In this document: positions 1-4,710 of the stretch, in pieces | How positions within the stretch are numbered: the first letter of the stretch is position 1 | Layout of the letters: the number at the start of each line of letters is the position of its first letter | Assembly: GCA_021162485.1 (NCBI GenBank) | Contig: JAGGYP010000089.1 | Location: 1 to 5,452, forward strand | Direction of reading: 5' to 3' | Length of the DNA stretch: 5,452 nt | From: Thermoplasmata archaeon | GTDB taxonomy: Archaea > Thermoplasmatota > E2 > DHVEG-1 > B8-G13 | Translations under genes and position numbers: made by a program | The notes under the pieces: model-generated | Told to the model about the DNA's origin: nothing | The model's database searches: none | Seen by the model: the letters and a program-made list of their open reading frames with translations, nothing else

Positions 1-10
1 TATTAGAGAA

Positions 11-25
11 AAATATATTTAATAA
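11..25 (-). promoter_or_regulatory. possible TATA-like box for a minus-strand gene beyond the window
   Basis: Read on the minus strand this stretch is TTATTAAATATATTT, which resembles an archaeal TATA element. It lies just past the purL end and the putative terminator, so it could serve the next minus-strand gene, whose start would be outside the window. The whole 1-65 interval is very AT-rich, so such a match is expected by chance. No gene is visible in 1-65. Confidence 0.2.
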
Positions 26-40
26 TGAGCATGCAAGCTT

Positions 41-65
41 AAAAAACAAAAATTTTTGTTAAAAA
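41..65 (-). terminator. oligo-T terminator region after purL, with a 16-bp palindrome
   Basis: Immediately after the purL stop codon, the minus strand reads several T-runs: TTTTT at 65-61, TTTTT at 52-48 and TTTTTT at 46-41. Bases 45-60 (AACAAAAATTTTTGTT) are a perfect palindrome. Archaeal RNA polymerase stops at oligo-T tracts with little need for a hairpin, so this is the natural end of the tRNA-kinase-purS-purL unit. The palindrome is all A/T apart from one G-C pair in each half, so a hairpin would be weak. The T-tracts are the better evidence. Confidence 0.45.
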
Positions 66-2417
66 CTAACCCATTATATCCCATATACAGCTATACCAGT
101 TCTCTGCAATCTCTGAAACACTAAGATTGACAATAGTTTTCCCAGTATCAGTTATTTTAAGACTATCCCCCTTTAAACTACCGATCCTATAGAATGGTAA
201 ATTATGTTTTTTAACAATGTTCTCAAATCTCTTAACATCTTTTTTCTCGATTTCTACTGCCCATCTAGTATTGCTCTCAGAAAACAATTTGAAATCAGAT
301 CTTAAACCAGGAGAAACCCTGGATAGATCTATCTCTGCCCCAAGGTCACCACCAATAAGCATTTCGGAGATGCAAACGGCGATTCCACCTTCACTCACAT
401 CGTGACAAGATCTCAACAGTTCTTTTTCTGTTAACTCTAGAATACAATCTATGCTTCTTTTTAATAAATCTATCTTAACCCTAGGAACTATGGTAGAAAA
501 TTTACCAATCAACTTATAATATTCAGATCCACCCATCTCTTTTTCTGTTTCATTTCCGATTATGTAAAGAATATTTCCTTCTTCCTTTGCATCTGATGTT
601 ACACATTTTCTTATATCCTCAACTATGCCTATACCAACTAGTGTTGGCGTGGGTGGTATTGAGATTCCCTGTGCCTCATTATAGAAACTAACATTCCCTG
701 ATATAAACGGAAGATTTAACTCTTTAGCAACATCTCTTAACCCCCTGCAAGCTTCATAAAACTCACCCATTCTTTCTGGTTTTTCCGGGTTTCCAAAGTT
801 AAGGCAATCTGTCAACGAATCTGGTTTAGCACCAACTGCAACTAGGTTTCTGCATACCTCATCGACAGCAGAGCATGCTCCTAGATAGGGATCAATTTCC
901 ATAAAACCTGGGTTTACATCAGCGGTTATAGCAAGTCCTCTGTAGGAATCTTCCAGTGGTTTTATCACAGTAACATCTCCATGAGTTTCTTTTCCCAGTT
1001 TTCCTTGTAAGGGTTTTATTATGGTATTTCCTCTAACCTCGTGATCATATTGTCTTATAACCCAGTCTTTACAAGCGATATTTGGAGAGGAAAGTAGTTT
1101 TAACAGAATCTTATCCAAGTCAGGCATCTTGAAATTTTTATCCATGGTCTTCTTTTTTGGCAGTATGTATGGTCTTTTGCAAGAATCATATACTGGACCA
1201 CCAACTTGGAAGGATATATCCATCTCTAGGATTTTCTCACCCTTGTAGAATGCTCTTATCACGGGTTCTTCAATTACTTTACCTACTGGTGTTGCAAATA
1301 CATCCCATTTTTTACAGATATGTAAAACTTCTTCAAGGTTTTCCTCCTTTACAAGAAACATCATTCTCTCCTGACTCTCAGATACCCATATCTCCCATGG
1401 TGCCATCCCTTCCTCTTTCAGTGGAACATTATCAAGGTGAATCTCAGCTCCAAATCCTGCTTCATATGCCAATTCACCACATACACATGATAATCCACCA
1501 CCACCAAAATCCTTTAGCCCTTCAAGCAGACCTTTTTCGTTGCATTCCAATGTTGCATGAATGAGAGGTTCTTTTGTGATGGGATCACCAAGTTGCACTG
1601 CAGATATACTACTTTCCTCGCTTTCTTCAGTTAACTCAGCAGATGCAAAGGTTACACCATGTATCCCATCTCTCCCAGTTTTGCCACCAACATACACATA
1701 TATATTTCCAGGTGCTTTTGCCCTGCTATGGACTAGTTTATCCTTTTTAACTATACCAACACATCCAACATTAACTAAACAATTACCAACATATTTTTCA
1801 TGAAAATATACTTGGCCACATGCTGTAGGTATTCCAATCCTATTGCCATAATCCCTAATCCCACTCACAACACCTCTAAGCAAATATCTTGGATGTTTAA
1901 CCCCCTTAGGCAGCTTACTATAAGGGTAATCTAGAGGTCCAAAAAACAAGGGATCTATAAACACAAGTGGCTGTGCCCCCATGCAGACAACATCTCTCAC
2001 AATACCACCAATACCAGTAGCAGCACCACCATATGGCTCGATTGCAGAGGGATGATTATGCGATTCTAACGCCGCAACATAATAATGATCATCATCAAAC
2101 TCTATAACCCCAGCATCCTCCCTAGCAACTATCCTCTCCTTTACGACATCATAAATATATTGTTTCAAAGGAAACTTAGATGATTTATAACAACAATGTT
2201 CACTCCACGCCTGACCAAGTGCTTGAAGCTCTATATCCGTGGGAAGTCTACCCTTTCTTTTGAAATAATCTCTTATCATTTTCATTTCATCTACTGATAA
2301 CGCTAGACCCATCTGATCGCTGATCTCTAGAAGTTCCTTGTCGTTAGCACTGAAAAGATCAACTTCGTATAACTCAAAAGGCAAATCTCTCTTTTTAAAC
2401 AAATACCTTACATCCAT
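66..2417 (-). CDS. purL: phosphoribosylformylglycinamidine synthase subunit PurL (FGAM synthase II)
   Basis: PurL is the ATP-dependent synthetase subunit that converts FGAR to FGAM in purine synthesis, using ammonia passed from PurQ with PurS as bridge. It is cytoplasmic. The protein is 783 aa from the preferred ATG, the small type, slightly longer than the usual 720-760. Both tandem halves of the AIRS/PurM-like fold are present. The first half has WSEHC (71-75), [14 protein letters not shown] (118-131), [15 protein letters not shown] (168-182), [11 protein letters not shown] (244-254), DFGGGGLSC (303-311) and SESQERM (346-352). The second has [12 protein letters not shown] (537-548), SGNVSFYNE (573-581), PTPTLVG (589-595), [10 protein letters not shown] (671-680) and LFSESN (711-716). 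No glutaminase domain follows, so PurQ must be separate. An in-frame TTG at 2429 abuts the purS stop and would add four residues. I prefer the ATG at 2417 because GGGAG lies 5 nt before it and would otherwise be coding. The frame is intact. Confidence 0.97.
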   Translation of the reverse strand: MDVRYLFKKRDLPFELYEVDLFSANDKELLEISDQMGLALSVDEMKMIRDYFKRKGRLPTDIELQALGQAWSEHCCYKSSKFPLKQYIYDVVKERIVAREDAGVIEFDDDHYYVAALESHNHPSAIEPYGGAATGIGGIVRDVVCMGAQPLVFIDPLFFGPLDYPYSKLPKGVKHPRYLLRGVVSGIRDYGNRIGIPTACGQVYFHEKYVGNCLVNVGCVGIVKKDKLVHSRAKAPGNIYVYVGGKTGRDGIHGVTFASAELTEESEESSISAVQLGDPITKEPLIHATLECNEKGLLEGLKDFGGGGLSCVCGELAYEAGFGAEIHLDNVPLKEEGMAPWEIWVSESQERMMFLVKEENLEEVLHICKKWDVFATPVGKVIEEPVIRAFYKGEKILEMDISFQVGGPVYDSCKRPYILPKKKTMDKNFKMPDLDKILLKLLSSPNIACKDWVIRQYDHEVRGNTIIKPLQGKLGKETHGDVTVIKPLEDSYRGLAITADVNPGFMEIDPYLGACSAVDEVCRNLVAVGAKPDSLTDCLNFGNPEKPERMGEFYEACRGLRDVAKELNLPFISGNVSFYNEAQGISIPPTPTLVGIGIVEDIRKCVTSDAKEEGNILYIIGNETEKEMGGSEYYKLIGKFSTIVPRVKIDLLKRSIDCILELTEKELLRSCHDVSEGGIAVCISEMLIGGDLGAEIDLSRVSPGLRSDFKLFSESNTRWAVEIEKKDVKRFENIVKKHNLPFYRIGSLKGDSLKITDTGKTIVNLSVSEIAENWYSCIWDIMG

Positions 2418-2422
2418 TTTTT

Positions 2423-2427
2423 CTCCC
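2423..2427 (-). promoter_or_regulatory. ribosome binding site deciding the purL start
   Basis: The minus strand reads GGGAG at 2427-2423, then five A bases, then ATG at 2417. This is a good match to the archaeal anti-Shine-Dalgarno complement at proper spacing. It supports the ATG start and argues against the upstream TTG at 2429, which shares its last G with this motif. Confidence 0.7.
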
Positions 2428-2429
2428 AA

Positions 2430-2684
2430 CTATTCCAGTTTATTTAGTTCAACATTATACAGATGTATTACAGGATTAGTGAGAAGTCTTTGACACATTT
2501 TTTCTACCTGTTGCCTAGCAGATCTTTCATCTTTTTCTTCTAGTATCATATCAAATACTTTTACACTTTTAACCTCTTTAACAGAATCAAATCCAAGTAA
2601 ATGCAAGGCTTTTAAAGTATTTGCACCCTCGGGATCTGCTATGCCCTTCTTGAGCTTGATTTCAACTCTTGCTTTAAACAGCAT
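2430..2684 (-). CDS. purS: phosphoribosylformylglycinamidine synthase subunit PurS
   Basis: PurS is the small non-catalytic subunit of the PurLQS FGAM synthase. In known complexes it dimerises and bridges the synthetase PurL and the glutaminase PurQ, which helps ammonia transfer. The protein is 84 aa, the normal size. It shows the family pattern: an N-terminal strand with KARVEIKLKKGIADPEG (4-20), a helix with LKALHLLGF (24-32), VKEVKSVKVFDMIL (35-48), and the hallmark C-terminal LLTNPVIHLYNVEL (67-80). The start is ATG, preceded by AAGGGG 8 nt upstream on the minus strand. Its stop is 12 nt before the preferred purL ATG, so the two are surely co-transcribed. Upstream lies the UPF0200 kinase gene, 45 nt away. 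The identification rests on the C-terminal motif, size and the purL neighbour. Confidence 0.95.
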   Translation of the reverse strand: MLFKARVEIKLKKGIADPEGANTLKALHLLGFDSVKEVKSVKVFDMILEEKDERSARQQVEKMCQRLLTNPVIHLYNVELNKLE

Positions 2685-2729
2685 AATAAAAACCCCTTTT
2701 GATTCAAAATATCAGAATAGTTGATTAAA
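2685..2729 (-). promoter_or_regulatory. kinase-purS gap: Shine-Dalgarno and weak TATA-like sequence
   Basis: This 45-nt gap contains AAGGGG at 2698-2693, 8 nt before the purS ATG, a usable ribosome binding site. On the minus strand TTTAATC at 2729-2723 is weakly TATA-like and would place a transcript start near 2700, just ahead of that site. There is no clear oligo-T terminator after the kinase stop, so read-through from the kinase gene is at least as likely as a separate purS promoter. Confidence 0.3.
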
Positions 2730-3296
2730 TTATCGATTTTCCTTGATTAACTCATCCAGTTTTTTCTTAATCTTTAATTTAAATTTATCTAGAGAGCCAT
2801 CATTTGTAATTATTATATCTGAAGAAGCAATCACTGCGTCAAGCCCCCAGCTCAGCTCTCTCCTCTCTCTCCTCTCAAACTCTTCAACATTTTTAACATC
2901 ATCATCTCTCTTCCTAGATATCGCCCTTTTTATTCTCTCATCCTTTGGAGCATGTATTGCTATAAGAATAAAATCTTTTCCTAACTCCTTTTTGAAACAA
3001 TCAACTTCTTCACTGTTTCTTATTCCATCAATTACAAGATAATCAATATTTTTCATTTTTCTTATTTTTTCTATAGTTTTTCTTGCCCAGATATCCTTTC
3101 CTTTTTTCATTCTTAACTCGTTTGCAATTTTCCCTACATTTTCATCATTCAGTTCTAAACCTCTTTTTTTCACCTCTTCCCAGACAAAATCACCCATTCT
3201 TATAACGTTTATACCCATCTCTCTTGCAACATTTACAGCCTCTGTTTTCCCTGAAAATGGGAGTCCAGTGAATGCTATCACTTTCATATTAACCAT
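2730..3296 (-). CDS. UPF0200-type P-loop nucleoside/nucleotide kinase-like protein
   Basis: This 188-aa cytoplasmic protein has the layout of the archaeal UPF0200 family, relatives of dephospho-CoA kinase and adenylate kinase (COG0237-like). It has a Walker A motif, GLPFSGKT, at 11-18 and MGDFVWEEVKKRG at 34-46 in the likely substrate-binding region. LVIDGIRNSEEVDCF (87-101) contains a Walker B-like hydrophobic run ending in Asp90. A basic lid-like segment with R121, R124, R128, R130 and DDD (131-133) follows, then IIITND at 161-166. The substrate is not established from sequence. Calling it CoaE would be unsafe, because the characterised archaeal dephospho-CoA kinase belongs to a different, GTP-dependent family. 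The ATG at 3296 is preferred; a second ATG lies at 3287. It begins only 16 nt after the tRNA-Leu gene and precedes purS by 45 nt on the same strand, suggesting it shares the tRNA promoter. Confidence 0.85.
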   Translation of the reverse strand: MVNMKVIAFTGLPFSGKTEAVNVAREMGINVIRMGDFVWEEVKKRGLELNDENVGKIANELRMKKGKDIWARKTIEKIRKMKNIDYLVIDGIRNSEEVDCFKKELGKDFILIAIHAPKDERIKRAISRKRDDDVKNVEEFERRERRELSWGLDAVIASSDIIITNDGSLDKFKLKIKKKLDELIKENR

Positions 3297-3300
3297 AAAA

Positions 3301-3304
3301 CCTT
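3301..3304 (-). promoter_or_regulatory. short ribosome binding site in the tRNA-kinase spacer
   Basis: The minus strand reads AAGG at 3304-3301, then TTTT, then ATG at 3296. The spacing of 4 nt is short but favours the ATG at 3296 over the one at 3287, which would be 13 nt away. The match is only four bases, so the evidence is modest. Confidence 0.35.
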
Positions 3305-3312
3305 AAATTATA

Positions 3313-3397
3313 TGCAGGGGGTGCGATTTGAACGCACGAAGGCCTACGCCACAGGGTCCTAAGCCCTGCCCCTTAGACCAGGCTCGGGTACCCCTGC
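3313..3397 (-). tRNA. tRNA-Leu (anticodon UAG)
   Basis: The minus strand folds into a complete class II tRNA of 85 nt. The acceptor stem GCAGGGG pairs fully with CCCCTGC, with discriminator A at 3313. The D-arm has CCC/GGG pairing and the conserved GG in its loop. The anticodon stem CAGGG/CCCTG closes the loop CTTAGGA, giving anticodon TAG, which reads CUA and other CUN codons. The 14-nt variable arm contains a GGC/GCC stem, as expected for leucine. The T-arm is GTGCG-TTCAAAT-CGCAC. No intron interrupts it. CCA is not encoded: TATAATTT follows, so CCA must be added by the nucleotidyltransferase. The gene is about 65% GC in AT-rich surroundings. The kinase start codon lies 16 nt downstream with no strong T-tract between, so the transcript may run on. 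Confidence 0.97.
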
Positions 3398-3424
3398 ATA
3401 TTAAGAAGGATAAATAGCAAAGCA

Positions 3425-3433
3425 TTAAATAAA
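3425..3433 (-). promoter_or_regulatory. TATA-like box for the tRNA-Leu transcription unit
   Basis: On the minus strand TTTATTTAA covers 3433-3425, 28 to 36 nt upstream of the mature tRNA 5' end. With transcription starting about 25-27 nt from the box centre, the start would fall a few bases before the tRNA, leaving a short leader for RNase P to remove. The region is AT-rich, so other boxes are possible, including a TTATAATTTT further up at 3470-3461. Confidence 0.45.
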
Positions 3434-3460
3434 ATTTAGCTTTTTTGGGGATAAATTAAT

Positions 3461-3507
3461 AAAATTATAACACATACCAATTAATGAAAAACTTAGTTTA
3501 TAATTTT
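3461..3507. repeat. perfect 10-bp inverted repeat in the divergent promoter region
   Basis: AAAATTATAA at 3461-3470 is the exact reverse complement of TTATAATTTT at 3498-3507, with a 27-bp spacer and about 37 bp between arm centres. The right arm lies on the TATA-like box of the downstream regulator gene. The left arm, read on the minus strand, is the same TATA-like sequence pointing toward the tRNA unit. A third partial copy, ATTATAACA, occurs at 3524-3532 over the regulator start codon and also at 3464-3472 within and beyond the left arm. These could be mirrored core promoters or binding sites for the adjacent regulator. In such AT-rich DNA chance cannot be excluded. Confidence 0.4.
3497..3506 (+). 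promoter_or_regulatory. TATA box for a leaderless regulator transcript
   Basis: TTTATAATTT is centred about 30 nt before the ATG at 3531. Archaeal transcription usually starts about 25-30 nt downstream of the TATA centre, so the transcript would start at or within a few bases of that ATG. No Shine-Dalgarno sequence stands at proper distance: AAAGG at 3511-3515 is 15 nt away. This fits leaderless translation and disfavours the in-frame TTG at 3516. Confidence 0.55.
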
Positions 3508-3530
3508 GCAAAAGGTTGTGTGATTATAAC

Positions 3531-4034
3531 ATGATGAGGGTTAAGGTTGTAAACGATTCTATTGACCTTATACCCTTGCTCAGAGCTTTTGAAGACGATG
3601 TTAGAAAAAACGTGTTCAACGAAATATCCAATGATTGGAAAACATCATCTGAGATAAAAGAAAAATACGGTGAAAAGGGAGTTGAGGCGTTAGAGTTTTT
3701 TGAAAAAATAAAACTGGTTGAAACAAAATGGACAACGCCTGATCCAAAAAGTGGAGAGAGACCAGATAAAATGTACCGCTCCTTTTATTCTGCTTTTAAC
3801 ATAAATATTTCTTGCTCTGTAAACGAGATAAGCGAAATTTTTACAGTTGCATCTCTTGATTGTGAGAGATTTAGAAAATTAGAAAATGAAATCTATGAAT
3901 ACGTTGGAGAAAACGGAAAATTTGGTAATGATGTAGCAGAGCATTTCGATATTACTACCTTAGCTTTAAAAGGCATAGTTAAACGCTCAGATAGATTAAT
4001 ATTTAGGGGACTCAGGGTAGAGAGATTAAAATAA
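3531..4034 (+). CDS. ArsR-like winged-helix transcriptional regulator, archaeal two-domain type
   Basis: This 167-aa protein is probably a cytoplasmic DNA-binding regulator. Residues 10-68 look like a winged helix of the archaeal ArsR-like kind: LIPLLRAFEDDVRKNVFNEI (13-32) followed by KTSSEIKEKYG (37-47), the second and recognition helices, and VEALEFFEKIKLVETKW (51-67). The middle, including MYRSFYSAFNINISCSVNEI (81-100), may form a beta-rich linker. A second helix-turn-helix-like segment, VGENGKFGNDVAEHFDITT (125-143), is followed by the basic end LKGIVKRSDRLIFRGLRVERL (146-166). Two cysteines, Cys95 and Cys111, do not make an obvious metal site. The ATG at 3531 (or the adjacent one at 3534) is chosen over TTG at 3516 because the TATA box sits about 30 nt before it. 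carS follows on the same strand after 47 nt. The target and effector are unknown; control of itself or carS is only inference. Confidence 0.75.
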   Translation: MMRVKVVNDSIDLIPLLRAFEDDVRKNVFNEISNDWKTSSEIKEKYGEKGVEALEFFEKIKLVETKWTTPDPKSGERPDKMYRSFYSAFNINISCSVNEISEIFTVASLDCERFRKLENEIYEYVGENGKFGNDVAEHFDITTLALKGIVKRSDRLIFRGLRVERLK

Positions 4035-4046
4035 ATCTTTTGGATA

Positions 4047-4056
4047 ACCTTAAAAG
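4047..4056 (+). promoter_or_regulatory. weak TATA-like box ahead of carS
   Basis: The sequence ACCTTAAAAG is centred about 30 nt before the carS ATG at 4082, the right place for a leaderless start. The match to an archaeal TATA box is weak. No good Shine-Dalgarno sequence precedes carS, which fits a leaderless transcript. Otherwise carS may be co-transcribed with the regulator. Confidence 0.25.
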
Positions 4057-4067
4057 AGATTTTACCA

Positions 4068-4076
4068 TTCTTTTTT
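4068..4076 (+). terminator. T-rich tract after the regulator gene
   Basis: TTCTTTTTT lies 34 nt after the regulator stop and 5 nt before the carS ATG. Oligo-T tracts terminate archaeal transcription, so the regulator message may end here, with carS starting on its own promoter. There is no hairpin, and the tract is short, so partial read-through into carS is possible. Confidence 0.3.
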
Positions 4077-4081
4077 CGTAA

Positions 4082-4672
4082 ATGGACATCCTTACCATAG
4101 TGGTTCAAGCTCTCTGGATTATACTCCCTGCATATGTAGCCAATGCAAGCGCTGTCATAGTCGGAGGAGGCAAACCCATAGATGGTGGCAGAACATGGAG
4201 AGACGGTAAGAGAATACTTGGCGATGGAAAAACCTGGAATGGATTATTTGCAGGTACTTTTATGGGGATGACCATTGGTTTTGCTCTAACATTTTTTGCA
4301 AAATACCTTGATTTAAATGAACTAAATGTTTTCCAACTAAACGATTTCGATGGTTTTCCAACCATGTTTCTAATAATTTTTTCTATCTGCTTCGGTGGAT
4401 TGTGCGGAGACATGGTTGAAAGTTTTTTTAAAAGAAGAATTGGCAAGGAGAGAGGCGAAGACTGGTACGTTTTTGACCAACTTGATTTTGTCTTCGGAGC
4501 TTTACTCCTCAGTTTCATAGTTTCTACTTTATTGTATTTTTTAACAGATAAAAACTGGTTCCTAGAAAGTATAAAATTAGAACATATCATTGCGCTTATT
4601 ATTATAACACCATTTTTACATATTTTAGCTAATAAAATTTATAAAAAAACAAAAAAATTAAATAAAAAATAA
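4082..4672 (+). CDS. carS: CDP-2,3-bis-O-geranylgeranyl-sn-glycerol synthase (CDP-archaeol synthase, CarS)
   Basis: CarS joins CTP and 2,3-bis-O-geranylgeranylglycerol-phosphate to make unsaturated CDP-archaeol plus pyrophosphate, the activated precursor of archaeal polar lipids. It is an integral membrane enzyme. The 196-aa protein shows five likely membrane helices at about 4-27, 54-74, 93-112, 134-153 and 168-186, the number known for the family. Conserved cytoplasmic motifs are clear: GGGKPIDGGRTWRDGKRILGD (first G at 28, last D at 48) running into GKTWNG (49-54), then GDMVESFFKRRIGKERG (109-125) and DQLDF (132-136). These Gly- and Asp-rich loops bind Mg-CTP and lipid phosphate in CDP-alcohol synthases of this class. 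The C-terminus ends in a lysine-rich tail (184-196) encoded by A-runs, and is somewhat longer than the usual 165-180 aa. The start is ATG with no Shine-Dalgarno. A radical SAM gene follows 38 nt later on the same strand. Confidence 0.96.
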   Translation: MDILTIVVQALWIILPAYVANASAVIVGGGKPIDGGRTWRDGKRILGDGKTWNGLFAGTFMGMTIGFALTFFAKYLDLNELNVFQLNDFDGFPTMFLIIFSICFGGLCGDMVESFFKRRIGKERGEDWYVFDQLDFVFGALLLSFIVSTLLYFLTDKNWFLESIKLEHIIALIIITPFLHILANKIYKKTKKLNKK

Positions 4673-4684
4673 GGTTTTAATATG
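4638..4684 (+). promoter_or_regulatory. possible TATA boxes for the radical SAM gene
   Basis: Two TATA-like sequences precede the gene. TTTATAAA at 4638-4645, inside the carS 3' end, would start a transcript near 4670 and give a leader of about 40 nt containing the ribosome binding site. TTTTAATATG at 4675-4684 is about 31 nt before the ATG and would give a nearly leaderless message that leaves out that site. The presence of a good Shine-Dalgarno favours the first, or co-transcription with carS. Confidence 0.3.
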
Positions 4685-4698
4685 ATACAACCTTCAAA

Positions 4699-4702
4699 GA
4701 GG
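4699..4702 (+). promoter_or_regulatory. ribosome binding site of the radical SAM gene
   Basis: GAGG, followed by 8 nt and then ATG at 4711, is a good archaeal Shine-Dalgarno sequence at normal spacing. It fixes the start. It also suggests that the message has a leader or is internal to an operon, unlike the regulator and carS genes, which lack such a site. Confidence 0.6.
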
Positions 4703-4710
4703 CGAACCTG

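Noticed and set aside
217..405. Plus-strand open frame of 62 codons opposite purL
   Set aside because: It lies fully antisense to well-conserved purL sequence, shows no recognisable domain and has no promoter or ribosome binding site.
1157..1803. Two plus-strand open frames opposite the first half of purL
   Set aside because: Both mirror conserved purL motifs on the other strand. Their protein sequences look like low-complexity antisense translation.
2743..3042. Plus-strand open frame of 99 codons opposite the UPF0200 kinase gene
   Set aside because: It is serine-, leucine- and isoleucine-rich, as expected from reading a lysine/glutamate-rich gene backwards. The opposite strand has a Walker A motif and family features.
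2730..3296. Naming the kinase coaE (dephospho-CoA kinase)
   Set aside because: The fold is related, but UPF0200 substrate specificity is not established. The characterised archaeal dephospho-CoA kinase belongs to an unrelated GTP-dependent family, so the symbol would mislead.
3313..3397. Possible intron in the tRNA gene
   Set aside because: The anticodon stem and loop are continuous and canonical (CAGGG-CTTAGGA-CCCTG), so no intron or bulge-helix-bulge insert is present.
3398..3530. A small RNA or small protein gene in the divergent intergenic region
   Set aside because: I see promoter-like AT-rich sequence and an inverted repeat, but no convincing small open frame with a start signal and no stable GC-rich stem.
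3893..4108. Minus-strand open frame across the end of the regulator gene and start of carS
   Set aside because: It overlaps two genes with convincing coding features and has no recognisable content.
4105..4590. Minus-strand open frame of 161 codons opposite carS
   Set aside because: CarS on the plus strand has unmistakable motifs and membrane helices. The antisense frame is a by-product of its composition.
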